From: PLanc-01 sp034678485
GTDB lineage: Bacteria > Planctomycetota > Phycisphaerae > Sedimentisphaerales > Anaerobacaceae
NCBI GenBank assembly: GCA_034678485.1
Contig: JAXDBU010000055.1
Coordinates: 1-64,000, forward strand
Length of the DNA: 64,000 bases
Reading direction: 5' to 3'
Position numbers and translations under genes: made by a program. How positions within the stretch are numbered: position 1 is the first letter of the stretch; the number at the start of each line of letters is the position of its first letter. The notes beneath the pieces were generated by a model that worked only from the letters and a program-made list of their open reading frames with translations, searched no databases and was not told the DNA's origin. Shown piece after piece: positions 8,769 to 17,723 of the stretch.

Positions 8769-9788
8769 ATGAGTGCGTCGGATTCAGAAGCTACAGAACC
8801 GAGCGGAGAACCAGGGAGGACAAAGACAAAGGAGGAGGAGGTCTCCGCCGCCGAAGGTCCCGCCAAGGGGGACCGGGTGAATCGTAAGGACGAGGTAGAT
8901 GAATCGGTCTCCGTAGACGATGACGGCGGAAGGAACCTATCGTATCTCGCCAGTGAAATCCGTGTCGAATGGGATCAGATAAGGGATAGGCGGGCGCGCC
9001 AGATACAGTATCTGCACATGTACATGGTTGCACTGGGGGTACTTCTTGCGACAGCCGCCTATGGGATCGATTCGGGTGCCAGTTTTTCCCCTTCTGATAT
9101 GCGGGCATATGGAATCTTTGGCATGATCATTTGGCTGATAGTACTATCGAGCGGATGTTGCTTTACGTGGTTTCTTGGTCATAACTTTCGTGGGATTGTT
9201 GTTGGAGAGAAGAACATTGCCGCACTACGGAAAGCCGCAGGAGTCAATGTGCAGTTTTGTTCGGAAGTCGATCCGTGTCACGTGCGAATCCCAGAGTCAT
9301 ATAGCACAGGTCACTATTGGATGGCCCTGGTCAATATGGCAGTTGCTTTGGGCTGTGTCTACTTCCTGAAGTGGGCAATGGGAACATGGACACTCGGACT
9401 GGAGATAGGTCTCTGTATCCTATCATTTGTGGTCTTTTTCTATCCACGTGTATGCATCGCCTTCAACCGGTACATGGTAGTCGCGAGCAAGGTCCGCCCT
9501 GCATGGCCGGAAAGCCGGGTGAGACGTGCGTACAGAAGGACGCACCAACAAAGAAAGCGAGTTATCGGAATCCTCCACATAGCATATGCGCTAATGGCGA
9601 TGATCCTAGCATGCGCTATTGTGTTCAACATGGCACTTTTGTTGCTCGGACGGTGGGTGGCGGTTAGCACGTGGATCACTGTGGCGTCCGTGATATGGTT
9701 TGTATCCATGGCGATATTGCGCTACACAGCTCTGCGCCGCGAGTTCATTGTGGTCAGGTCTCGTGCTGCACCGCATTTTGTTCAGTAA
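8769..9788 (+). CDS. Multi-pass membrane protein of unknown function
   Basis: A protein of about 339 residues that I do not recognise. An acidic, low-complexity cytoplasmic N-terminus of about 75 residues precedes six hydrophobic segments in three pairs, with a loop containing FCSEVDPCHVRIPESY between the second and third and a basic stretch (RRAYRRTHQQRKR) before the fifth. The start at 8769 is favoured by GGAGAG 5 bases upstream; the frame is open from 8718. Base composition is visibly lower in GC than the neighbours and codon use is more relaxed, which together with the flanking repeats suggests acquisition by transfer. Confidence 0.7.
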   Translation: MSASDSEATEPSGEPGRTKTKEEEVSAAEGPAKGDRVNRKDEVDESVSVDDDGGRNLSYLASEIRVEWDQIRDRRARQIQYLHMYMVALGVLLATAAYGIDSGASFSPSDMRAYGIFGMIIWLIVLSSGCCFTWFLGHNFRGIVVGEKNIAALRKAAGVNVQFCSEVDPCHVRIPESYSTGHYWMALVNMAVALGCVYFLKWAMGTWTLGLEIGLCILSFVVFFYPRVCIAFNRYMVVASKVRPAWPESRVRRAYRRTHQQRKRVIGILHIAYALMAMILACAIVFNMALLLLGRWVAVSTWITVASVIWFVSMAILRYTALRREFIVVRSRAAPHFVQ

Positions 9789-9915
9789 GGCTTGTGGGGC
9801 GACATGGTTGCGTTCTGACCGCACAATGGGAACAGCGACCTACCATGGATGTTGAACACGGGTATTTATCCATTACGATCGCCGGGGCCTGACCTGAATG
9901 GCACTTCCATAAGAG

Positions 9916-10068
9916 CTATGTCGTATTGAGCAGGCGTGCTCTGGCGACGGATCGAGGCTCGGTCAGGTACAGCTGTTTCTTGGGTCGTCTCTTGACCGCC
10001 CGCGGCTCGACGCGATCCGGGCGATTATTGACGCGATGGGTGGCGACGGCCCGCAGGACCGCCGCATA
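9916..10068 (-). pseudogene. C-terminal remnant of an IS4-type DDE transposase
   Basis: Reading leftward from 10068, 50 codons followed by TAG give a peptide containing the segments HRVNNRPDRVEPRAVKRRPK and LTEPRSVAR. This matches the C-terminal signature of IS4-family transposases (RPxRxEPRAxKRRPK followed by LTxPR). Nothing of the catalytic domain is present, and the frame abuts the left inverted repeat of the RAYT element, so this is a truncated relic. Confidence 0.7.
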
Positions 10069-10070
10069 GT

Positions 10071-11139
10071 GGGGAAAAGGGGGGAAAAGGGGTCAGGCTT
10101 TGGGTATAGGGGTTGACGCGGAGGAGTAAAGTCTGGTAAGGTACAATCATGGCTCGGCTCCCGAGAATCGAATATGCCGGAGCGGTGTACCACGTGCTGA
10201 ATCGTGGCAACTACCGTCAGGACGTCTTCGCGGTCGCCGGCTCCGGTGCATCGTTTGAGCAGACGCTCTTCGATGCGTGCGGGCGTTTCGGCTGGCGTCT
10301 GCACGCGTACGTGCTTATGTCGAATCACTATCACCTTTGCGTCCAGACCCGCGACGGGCGGCTGGCCGCCGGGATGCAGTGGTTGCAGAGCACATTCGCC
10401 AACCGGTTCAATCGGCTGGTGCACGACCGCGGTCACGTGTTCCAGGGGCGCTACAAGGCCCTGCTGATCGAGGCGGGTGATTCGCTGCTTCGGGTGGTCA
10501 ACTACATTCATCTGAATCCTGTGCGAGCGGGCCTTCAGCGTGTGGACACGTTGGGAGACCACGAGCTGAGCAGTTTTCCCAAGTTCTTCCGCCGGATACG
10601 TCCGGCGTGCCTGGTGAATTCAGACTGGTTGTACTTGGCCGGCGGGCTCCAGCCGACGCGGGCGGGAATGCGACGCTACCAGCGGTATCTGGCAATGACC
10701 GAAGCCCAGGACCCCACAGATCGGGCAGCACTGCATCAGCGGTTGTGCCGGGGCTGGTACATCGGGACACGGGAAGGCAAGAAGGCCCTGATCCAAAGGC
10801 TGGCGAAGGGACGTCCCGCGTTGGGCAGCGGGGTCGAGTTGGCGGACTACGGTGAGGAACGGGCGGAAGCACTTCTGCAGGAGGGACTTCGGCGTCTGGG
10901 CAAGACCCGGGCGGACCTGCAATCGGACCGCAAGCTCGCCGCCTGGAAGGTGGTCCTTGCAGGCTGGATCAAGCAGCATTGCGGCGTCACGAACCGCTGG
11001 TTCCGCGAGACCATGTACATGGGCAACCTCTACGGGCTCAGCAAGGCAATCGCGCAGGAACGCAAGAGTCACCGCCACCCAGGACTCTGGCGGACGCTCG
11101 GAACACCTATATCCAAAGCCTGACCCCTTTTTCCCCCGC
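10071..11139 (+). mobile_element. REP-associated tyrosine transposase unit bounded by inverted repeats
   Basis: The left end (about 10081-10108) carries AAAAGGGGTCAGGCTTTGGG and the right end (about 11110-11139) carries its near-perfect reverse complement, CCAAAGCCTGACCCCTTTTT. These repeats enclose a single HUH-type transposase gene. The left end directly adjoins the IS4 transposase remnant. Confidence 0.75.
10149..11123 (+). CDS. REP-associated tyrosine transposase (Y1_Tnp, IS200/RAYT type)
   Basis: A 324-residue single-strand DNA transposase. The N-terminal Y1 domain begins PRIEYAGAVYHVLNRGN, has the metal-binding HUH-type motif HYH at residues 60-62 (MSNHYHL) and the catalytic Tyr119 in NYIHLNPVRAGL. 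The C-terminal half contains a GWYIGTREGK segment and a DnaA-like C-terminal helical region, as in longer members of the family. The gene looks intact and could be active. These enzymes usually mobilise or maintain short palindromes in the same genome, and the flanking inverted repeats are good candidate substrates. Confidence 0.9.
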   Translation: MARLPRIEYAGAVYHVLNRGNYRQDVFAVAGSGASFEQTLFDACGRFGWRLHAYVLMSNHYHLCVQTRDGRLAAGMQWLQSTFANRFNRLVHDRGHVFQGRYKALLIEAGDSLLRVVNYIHLNPVRAGLQRVDTLGDHELSSFPKFFRRIRPACLVNSDWLYLAGGLQPTRAGMRRYQRYLAMTEAQDPTDRAALHQRLCRGWYIGTREGKKALIQRLAKGRPALGSGVELADYGEERAEALLQEGLRRLGKTRADLQSDRKLAAWKVVLAGWIKQHCGVTNRWFRETMYMGNLYGLSKAIAQERKSHRHPGLWRTLGTPISKA

Positions 11140-11166
11140 TTCTGAGTGAGCATTGAGCCCGAAGAC

Positions 11167-11183
11167 GGTGGGCGGAGCCCACC
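11167..11183. repeat. GGTGGGC-type short palindrome, second copy
   Basis: GGTGGGCGGAGCCCACC, followed by CTAC, is the same element as at 2185-2201 with a GGA loop. It lies immediately left of the larger MITE-like palindrome. Confidence 0.6.
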
Positions 11184-11185
11184 CT

Positions 11186-11333
11186 ACTACGCCGTCCATC
11201 TTAATTTGGTGGGCAAACGTCGCGGACGCCGTTTGGAGTTCCGCCTTCAGGCGGGTGAAGACCGCGTAAACGCGGAACTCCGAGCAGGCCATACGCCGAT
11301 ATGCTGCCCACCGAATTAACGTGGACGGCGTAC
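11186..11333. repeat. MITE-like 148-bp palindromic element
   Basis: The left arm TACGCCGTCCATCTTAATTT (from 11188) and the inverse of the right arm (11305-11333, ending GTGGACGGCGTA) match over about 29 bases with few mismatches. Inside are nested inverted segments (GGAGTTCCGC against GCGGAACTCC). No coding capacity is visible. The remaining 11334-11648 contains nothing recognisable. Confidence 0.65.
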
Positions 11334-11648
11334 TACCGCTGTCGCCCGGCTTGCGCGAGAGGAATTCGCCTCTGGGTCCTCGGTGCCCTCTGTGGCCCAA
11401 TCATCCCTTCCACATTCCGGTTGTTACAGCAGGAAAGATGACGTCCTTACTCCCTTGCTGGAAAGGACTTGCGTGAACTACATGGTTATTTGGGCATATT
11501 TGTGTTTACAGAGAACTATTCTCAATGTACTATCGATGCTGAATTATGCGGGTCGTTGAACCATCGGCCGGCCTGCTGAAGGCCGGTTGGCTGACGCCCG
11601 CCGAGAGCGGAGAACCGACAACCGGCGAGCGAATGGAAAGGACCGACC

Positions 11649-12362
11649 ATGTCGGGACCGAATTGTCACAACTGCATCTATTCCGTCTGCGATCCGGAAT
11701 TGTGGCTGCGGTGGCTGTCTCTGGGCCAGCCGATCGTGCCGCGATGTGCGAACCACCCCCAGTGGCCGGGCCAGTTGCACGACGTCCCCGGCGTGGTCTG
11801 CAAGAACTACCGGCGCAAGTCCGATCCGCCCGGCGGCGACGTCCGGCTCATTCCATTGACGGAGGGCCTCTACGCCTACGTAGACGCCGCGGACTACGAG
11901 GGGCTCAGTCGGTGGAACTGGCACGTCACCAGCGGTGGATATCCTGCACGGTCCGGCAGGGGCAAGCAGATCTTCATGCACCGCGAGATCATGCAGCCGC
12001 CCGACGGGATGGTCGTGGATCATGCAGACGGCAACAAGGCCAACAACTGCCGGTTCAATCTCCGCGTCTGCACCCGCAAGGAGAACCAGGGCAACATGCG
12101 AAAGCAGCGCGGCGCCTGCTCTCAGTTCAAGGGGGTCTCCTATAGCCGACGGCACGGTAAGTACTTCGCCCAATGCGACTTCGGCGGCGTACATCGCTGG
12201 CTCGGCTTCTGCAAGGACGAGGTTGAGGCGGCGCGGACCTACGACCGGGCGGCAGTCGAGGAATGCGGGGAGTTCGCCCGGGTGAACTTCCCGCAGGAAT
12301 GGCCGCCCGAGCGGCGGGCCGAGGTCTGCCTGCAGCGGAAGGAGACAGCGAGGAAGGAGTAA
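11649..12362 (+). CDS. HNH endonuclease with AP2 DNA-binding domain and Cys-rich N-terminus
   Basis: A 237-residue protein. Residues 1-55 contain a cysteine cluster (CHNC, then VCDPE, CANHPQ and VCKNY) that looks metal-binding. The middle carries an HNH_3-type nuclease core: MHREIMQPP, VVDHADGNKANNCRFNL and TRKENQGN. Residues from about 155 form an AP2 domain: FKGVSYSRRHGKYFAQ, RWLGFCKDEVEAARTYDRAA. HNH-AP2 proteins are usually free-standing homing endonucleases from mobile introns or phages. GGAAAGGA precedes the start. It sits in a repeat-rich stretch beside a transposase, in keeping with selfish DNA; whether it still cuts is unknown. Confidence 0.88.
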   Translation: MSGPNCHNCIYSVCDPELWLRWLSLGQPIVPRCANHPQWPGQLHDVPGVVCKNYRRKSDPPGGDVRLIPLTEGLYAYVDAADYEGLSRWNWHVTSGGYPARSGRGKQIFMHREIMQPPDGMVVDHADGNKANNCRFNLRVCTRKENQGNMRKQRGACSQFKGVSYSRRHGKYFAQCDFGGVHRWLGFCKDEVEAARTYDRAAVEECGEFARVNFPQEWPPERRAEVCLQRKETARKE

Positions 12363-12365
12363 GGC

Positions 12366-12383
12366 GGCGGGCGGAGCCCATCC
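12366..12383. repeat. GGCGGGC-type short palindrome, third copy
   Basis: GGCGGGCGGAGCCCATCC is a slightly degraded copy of the palindromes at 2185 and 11167. It lies four bases after the HNH gene stop codon. Confidence 0.5.
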
Positions 12384-12527
12384 CACCGGCTCTCGTCGTG
12401 GTGGTGCATGAGGAACGGGTCTCTGCGGCCCGACAAGGCGAATCACGTTGTTGCAGTTCTTCGGAAGAAACGGCATGATGGCGTCCAAGTCGGAACAGAA
12501 CAGCCGTCAGATCAGAAAGGGATACCT

Positions 12528-13628
12528 ATGAATTCCATCCTATATCCTGCATTCCGTGCGTGGCGGGCAAGATCCCGAATCAGCAGGGGATTCGCGATTG
12601 GCTGTGTGCTCTGTCTCGCAACGGCGGCAATGGCCGAGAACCTGCCGGAGGTGAAGGTCACCAACGTTCGCCGGGCGTTCTACAACGGGCAGCACAACGC
12701 ATTCACGGATCTGATTCGATTCCGAGAGACCTTCTACCTGACGTTTCGCAGTTGCCCGGACGGGCACATGGTGCATCCCACGTCCTCGATCATCGTTCTC
12801 TCCAGCACCGACGCGAAACGATGGACCGAGGTCCATCGTTTCCACGTGGCCAAGCGGGACACGCGCGATCCGCATTTCCTGGTTTTCAAGAACCGGCTCT
12901 TCGTCTACACCGGCACCTGGTACTGCGGCGACAGCTCGCCGAACTACAAGGACTGCGATCTGAACGAGCACCTGGGCTACGCCGCCTGGTCCGAAGACGG
13001 CGTGACGTGGCACAGTCCCATCATGCTGGAAGGGACCTTCGGCCACTATATCTGGCGGGCCAACACATGCGACGGAAAGGCCTATCTGTGCGGCCGGCGA
13101 AAGAAGGAGTTCGCGGTGGGACCGCGAGGAGAAGGCTCGATAGCCGAATCGGCCATGTTGCAGAGCGACGACGGCCTGATCTGGCGGACCCGGGCTCTAT
13201 TCCAGGAGGTCGATGGGGACGAGACCGCGTTTCAATTCGAGCCGGACGGAAGCATTGTCGCCATCGGACGAAGAGGTCGAACCACGGCTCAACTGTTGAA
13301 GTCGGAGCCACCCTATACGAAGTGGGAGCGCAAGGAACTCGATCGCAGCATTGGAGGTCCCCTGCTGACTCGCTGGGGCGGTCGTTACGTGGTTGGCGGG
13401 CGCAAGACCGTCGGGGACAAAGGACCCGTGACCTCCCTGTGCTGGCTCGTGGAGGATCGACTGCACGAATTTGCCGAGCTTCCCAGCGGAGGGGACAACT
13501 CCTATCCGGGCTTCGTCGAGATCAGCCCGACGCGCGCCCTGATGTCATGGTACTCGTCGCACGAGAAAGACGAGAATGGAAAGACCATGACGGCAATCTA
13601 CCTGGCGGATTTGGAGATCGCGGGATGA
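12528..13628 (+). CDS. Secreted sialidase-like beta-propeller protein
   Basis: A 366-residue protein. The start at 12528 is chosen because AAAGGG lies about 7 bases upstream and a signal peptide follows (basic start, then FAIGCVLCLATAAMA); the frame is open from 12408. The mature part contains repeated Asp-box-like motifs (SSTDAKRW, SEDGVTW, SDDGLIW) typical of sialidase-type propellers, and conserved loops such as RDPHFLVFKNRLFVYTGTWY. It is probably periplasmic or exported and acts on or binds glycans; catalytic residues cannot be assigned by eye. It is followed convergently by a VCBS-repeat protein. Confidence 0.75.
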   Translation: MNSILYPAFRAWRARSRISRGFAIGCVLCLATAAMAENLPEVKVTNVRRAFYNGQHNAFTDLIRFRETFYLTFRSCPDGHMVHPTSSIIVLSSTDAKRWTEVHRFHVAKRDTRDPHFLVFKNRLFVYTGTWYCGDSSPNYKDCDLNEHLGYAAWSEDGVTWHSPIMLEGTFGHYIWRANTCDGKAYLCGRRKKEFAVGPRGEGSIAESAMLQSDDGLIWRTRALFQEVDGDETAFQFEPDGSIVAIGRRGRTTAQLLKSEPPYTKWERKELDRSIGGPLLTRWGGRYVVGGRKTVGDKGPVTSLCWLVEDRLHEFAELPSGGDNSYPGFVEISPTRALMSWYSSHEKDENGKTMTAIYLADLEIAG

Positions 13629-13720
13629 GTGCAGGAGAGCCATGACTCTCGGATGCGTCCGGATCTGTGGTGACCGGGGCATCCCCTTGTCAAGATCGAA
13701 TGCTCCACCGATCCGGCGGG

Positions 13721-15142
13721 TCAGTAGAACGTGAAGTTGAGCTGGGTGCCCAGGTGAGTGCGGCCTGAGGATTTGACGCCGTGGTCGTTCTTGAAGATGT
13801 AGACCGCGGTGGTCGTTACCAGGGCGACGTCCATGATGCCGTCGCCTGTAAAGTCGCCGGTCAGGAGGCTGCGTTCGCCTTTGTCCGCTGCCGGCGGAGC
13901 GACAAGTGTGGCGATGCGCCGCCCATCGCAATTATAGACCGCACCGCTGTGAGCATTGAGGATCTCATCAAAGCCGTCGCCGTCCCAGTCGAGCAGGTCG
14001 TGATGGCGGGCGTAATCGGTGCTGATTCGACCCAGCAGCGTGCCATCCTCATCGAGCAGGCACAACGGTCCCTTCCCAAACGGTTGGTGATCGATATCCA
14101 CGAGGATCTGCGATCCCGCGTGCTCCGGCATGACGCGGCCGACGTCGATGGACTCGAAGTGACTGCCCGCCCGTTCCCAGATCGTCTTGCCATTGCCATC
14201 GATCATCGCGATGCCGTTGGCGCCGCAGAGCGTGAGAACCAGGCGGACCTCGTCAGGCTTGTCGCTCTCGCGTAGAAGTCGGATGCAATCCAGATGCCCT
14301 CGCTTCAAGTCGATTGCGGAGGACTGGAACACCCAGCGGATCGAGCCGTCGGCATTGAGCATCGCGTAACCGGCAGCGATCTCGTCCTTGCCGTCGCCGT
14401 TGAGGTCGATCGGGCGAGGCTGGTGAGCGGTGAGATAGCCGCCGGGATCGGTCACATGCCAGAGCAACTCGCCGGACTGACTGTATGCGCAGATGCTGTG
14501 GTAGCGGTCCTTGATGAGGACGTCGGTGGGCCGGCCCCGCCCGCTGAGATCCGCGAACGTGATGCAGTCGGTGGCCTCGTTGGGGATTCGAATCCGGCGT
14601 TTCTCCCGCCCGGTCCGCCCGTCAAGCTCGACGATGGCGCCTTGGGTGGCGAGGACGACGTCGGGCCTGCCGTCACCGTCCCAGTCGTGGATCTGACACG
14701 CGACGTCGTGATGCCATCGCTTCCGTCCAATGCCCCGATCGCCCCACCGCCAGAGGACGGCGCCATCGAGATCCTGCGCCACAGCGGTGGAGGTGTAGTG
14801 TACGTCGCCGACATTGTGGTTCTCGCAAGCGACGAATTCAACTTCACCATCTGCGTCGAGGTCCGCGGCGACGACCCATTGACCTCCGAACTCGGGATCG
14901 AGCGGGACGACCTTCCATGGCTTGACGGCCGGGATGTCCGGCGAAGGCACGCCCGCATCGTTCGTATCGAAGAACAGGGGCTCGACCGCGCCGGCGGTGA
15001 CGACCCACAGACAGACGATCATCGCGACCGGCATTCCGCTGCTTGCCTTCAACAAAGGCCGCCAAGCGGTTTCACGAGGCGGGCACGTGGAAGAAACCGC
15101 ACTTTCACCAGGATACAAGCCAGCTCTCTCATGGCGCGTCAT
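13721..15142 (-). CDS. Secreted VCBS/FG-GAP repeat protein
   Basis: A 473-residue protein. The start at 15142 has AAGGAG about 6 bases upstream; the frame extends to 15217 without another good site. A hydrophobic segment at about residues 30-52 (MPVAMIVCLWVVTAGA) is a signal peptide with an unusually long basic and polar front. At least five calcium-binding FG-GAP motifs follow: DLDADGEVEF, DWDGDGRPDV, DLNGDGKDEI, DWDGDGFDEI, DFTGDGIMDV. The fold is probably a seven- or eight-bladed propeller, as in PL11-like rhamnogalacturonan lyases, but enzymatic activity cannot be claimed. It lies 77 bases after the gene for the toroid protein and is probably co-transcribed with it. Confidence 0.8.
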   Translation of the reverse strand: MTRHERAGLYPGESAVSSTCPPRETAWRPLLKASSGMPVAMIVCLWVVTAGAVEPLFFDTNDAGVPSPDIPAVKPWKVVPLDPEFGGQWVVAADLDADGEVEFVACENHNVGDVHYTSTAVAQDLDGAVLWRWGDRGIGRKRWHHDVACQIHDWDGDGRPDVVLATQGAIVELDGRTGREKRRIRIPNEATDCITFADLSGRGRPTDVLIKDRYHSICAYSQSGELLWHVTDPGGYLTAHQPRPIDLNGDGKDEIAAGYAMLNADGSIRWVFQSSAIDLKRGHLDCIRLLRESDKPDEVRLVLTLCGANGIAMIDGNGKTIWERAGSHFESIDVGRVMPEHAGSQILVDIDHQPFGKGPLCLLDEDGTLLGRISTDYARHHDLLDWDGDGFDEILNAHSGAVYNCDGRRIATLVAPPAADKGERSLLTGDFTGDGIMDVALVTTTAVYIFKNDHGVKSSGRTHLGTQLNFTFY

Positions 15143-15219
15143 AGAGTCTCCTTGCCTGTGGTTCTCTCCGCAGCGTTTCACGGTTGGCGATCGTGCCGCC
15201 ATCTGATCCACCATCATCC

Positions 15220-17322
15220 CTAATCAGTCGTCAACGGATCGGCTTCCAGGCGGTCCAGGTCGATCCCCATCTCCTCGAACTGGGCGGCGGCGTTGAGGAA
15301 GTGGGCCGTGATCCAGAAGACGGTCCAATGCTCGGCGTAGCCGCCGCGGGCCCGCGACGTGTCGGACATATCGCCTGACTGGATGAAGTTAGTGTGCTGC
15401 ACTTGTTCGCCCTGGCTGCCGAAGGGATCGATGATTTGCCCGCAACTCCGGTACATCACGGCGGCCAAACGTTTCAGGTCGTCCCGGTGCAGGGACTCGC
15501 CCATGCGCCAGATTTCCGGCGTGTACATCACACCGAAGACGTCGAGGTGCTGGTTCTGCGCCGAGACAATCGTCCAGCCTCGCGTCTTGAACCCGTGGTC
15601 CCGCAGCCGACCCGGCGGCATGTCGATGTCCCACAGCACGGTGTACGTGAGAGCCACATCCATCGCATGCTCGGCCCACTCCAGATAGCGAGGTTCTTTC
15701 GTCAACTCATAGACCGCCAGGAACGCCTGGAATGCGGCCCAAGCGCCTTCCTTGTCCTCGCACCGCGCGTCGAGCGTCCCACCCCAGTAGGGCTCGGTCA
15801 TATCGAGATGCCGCTTGGCATAATGCTCGGCGGCTTTTACCGCGGCTCGCTTGAACTCCTCGTTGCCGAACAGCGCGTAGCCTTTGCACAACGGGGAAAC
15901 AAAAAAACCTTCGTTGGTCGAGCCGGGCCGCCAGTCGTCCCGCACAATGCGCTTCGCGTGAACCTCGCACGCCTTCCGCAGAAACGCCTCCCAGGGTTTC
16001 GTGTCGATGCCGCCTTGTTGGCGTGCGATCAGGATGGCCCGCGCGAAGTTCTCCATCGCCTGTCCCTGCGAGACGGCGTTTTGTTCCGACCAGTTGCCCG
16101 ATCCGGCCGTGTAGTGCAGCAGGAAGCCGTGTTCATTGAAGGGGGCGGTTGCCAGGAAATTCAGCGACCGGACGGCCATGCCCTGAGATTTCGGGTCGCT
16201 CAACCGCTTCGCAAGGGCCAGCAGCGCATATCCCGGCGCTGCGGCCTGTCCGCACCAGCCCATCACGTAGTCCGATCCGTTGCCTGGAAACATGTGGAAC
16301 CCCGGATCCGACGCCCGATCCCGAAACCGCGAGCAAGCAAACCGATACTTCTCGCGGATGATCTGGTCGTACTTGGGCAGACCGTCGACGCGCCACGGCG
16401 GGTTCAACGCCATCGCGGTGTGCAGCGGGGTCCGGAACCCCGACCCCTGCTTCACGACGGGATAGGCCTCGAGGAAGAAGGTCTTCTCGACAATCGTGCC
16501 CGGCCGCAGGTTGATCCAGGCGTCGGGATAATCGAGGAACTTGCCCTGGAGGGCCTTCACCACGCTGTGCTTGCCGTTCGAGGCGCACGGGCCGGAGAGC
16601 GCGACCAGCTCGCAGGCATCGTCGTGCGAGACGAGCCCCAGCGACCACCACTGATCGCGACGGTTCGCGTCGATCAGCATGGAAGGCACCGTATGCATGG
16701 CCGCACCGCGCCACGCGTCGTTCTCGTTCCACTCGATGCTGGCGAAAGGCGCCGCGTAGCGATGCTCTTCGTAGATCGATTCCTCGCCGGGCTTTCCCGT
16801 GTGCACGGCTACGGCTCCCGCCCCGGTGCGAGCGCCCATCGGGTTGCCGTAATAACAGATGCCTGGCAGCAGAGGTTTGGCGTTCTTCGCACCCGGCGTC
16901 ATCCAGCGAACCGACAACGTGCATTGCGTCAGCGGCTGTTCCCCTCGCCACGTGAACCGCCGAACGCCGCGAACTACATGGCCTTCGGTTCGATAGGAGT
17001 CCCACAGTTCCAGCTTCCCCTGTGGCAACTCCATACTGCCGGAAACCACCGTCCAATCGTCAATCCGCGTGACATCGGTGATTCTCGCATGGCGCCAGGT
17101 CTCGGGCCAGGCGTCCTTCCAGCCGGTGGCGACGGACCAGAGTCCTTCGGCCGGCGACTGAAACAGCAGCCGGCCGCCCGACCGCACCTCGACACGCTGA
17201 TCCAGGCCGTCGCTCACCTGAACGACGGGCGCCGGTTCCGCGCCGGCAGCCACACGGCTGGACGGAGTCAAAATCGCCAGGATGACAGTAGCAACCAGTT
17301 CAAACGGGATATCGTTCTTCAT
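15220..17322 (-). CDS. Secreted alpha/alpha-toroid protein, probable glycoside hydrolase-like
   Basis: A 700-residue protein with a signal peptide (ELVATVILAILTPSSRVAAG). The start at 17322 is preferred to the ATG at 17343 because AAGAGGG precedes it at a suitable distance. The N-terminal 300 residues look like a beta-sandwich. The C-terminal half is helical, with repeated aromatic and Trp-rich hairpins (WCGQAAAPGYALLALAKRL, GSGNWSEQNAVSQGQAMENF, DKEGAWAAFQAFLAVYELTK) typical of six-hairpin glycosidases and polysaccharide lyases. I do not recognise the exact family. With the adjacent VCBS protein it probably forms a small polysaccharide-degradation operon. Confidence 0.7.
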   Translation of the reverse strand: MKNDIPFELVATVILAILTPSSRVAAGAEPAPVVQVSDGLDQRVEVRSGGRLLFQSPAEGLWSVATGWKDAWPETWRHARITDVTRIDDWTVVSGSMELPQGKLELWDSYRTEGHVVRGVRRFTWRGEQPLTQCTLSVRWMTPGAKNAKPLLPGICYYGNPMGARTGAGAVAVHTGKPGEESIYEEHRYAAPFASIEWNENDAWRGAAMHTVPSMLIDANRRDQWWSLGLVSHDDACELVALSGPCASNGKHSVVKALQGKFLDYPDAWINLRPGTIVEKTFFLEAYPVVKQGSGFRTPLHTAMALNPPWRVDGLPKYDQIIREKYRFACSRFRDRASDPGFHMFPGNGSDYVMGWCGQAAAPGYALLALAKRLSDPKSQGMAVRSLNFLATAPFNEHGFLLHYTAGSGNWSEQNAVSQGQAMENFARAILIARQQGGIDTKPWEAFLRKACEVHAKRIVRDDWRPGSTNEGFFVSPLCKGYALFGNEEFKRAAVKAAEHYAKRHLDMTEPYWGGTLDARCEDKEGAWAAFQAFLAVYELTKEPRYLEWAEHAMDVALTYTVLWDIDMPPGRLRDHGFKTRGWTIVSAQNQHLDVFGVMYTPEIWRMGESLHRDDLKRLAAVMYRSCGQIIDPFGSQGEQVQHTNFIQSGDMSDTSRARGGYAEHWTVFWITAHFLNAAAQFEEMGIDLDRLEADPLTTD

Positions 17323-17475
17323 TGCGAGGCCCTCTTTTGCCATATTTCGTGTATTGTGACAAATGGCCTCATTCCGTCAAGGCGGTAGATCGGAATTGCG
17401 GGGACATGGCGCCTCTGGACAGAGAACGAAGATCGAGAACGGCTCCCATGGGGCGACGAGACATGGGCCGGACGC

Positions 17476-17588
17476 TGTCATTCCTGCGCCAAGCAGGAAT
17501 CCACAAGCCGTGGCATGTGATGCATCCCAGGAACTGGATTCCTGCGTTCCCCCCGATCGGGTCGAGGGCAGGTGTGGCTGGAATGACA
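17476..17588. repeat. Intergenic inverted repeat (TGTCATTCCTGCG type)
   Basis: TGTCATTCCTGCGCCAAGCA at the left is mirrored by TGGAATGACA at the right end, with an inner pair AGGAATCC and GGATTCCTG. It occupies much of the 400-base gap between the toroid gene and the small barrel gene, in which no gene is seen. Confidence 0.6.
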
Positions 17589-17723
17589 ATCCGGGGTCTC
17601 CGTGAACCCCTATTGCATGCGCGCAAGCACGGTCATGCACCCCGTCAGACCTGTCCCTCTATGTCAATGCCTGTTTACCAAGCCTGACGTCTCATGCTCT
17701 ATTGGCGCGTGCGACTGGCGGTG

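Noticed and set aside
14580..14600. GGGATTCGAATCCGG resembling a tRNA T-loop
   Set aside because: It lies inside the VCBS-repeat coding region and no acceptor or anticodon stem can be built around it.
15394..17388. A 664-residue plus-strand frame opposite the toroid protein gene
   Set aside because: Arg/Pro/Gly-rich shadow of the real minus-strand gene, which has a signal peptide and ribosome-binding site.
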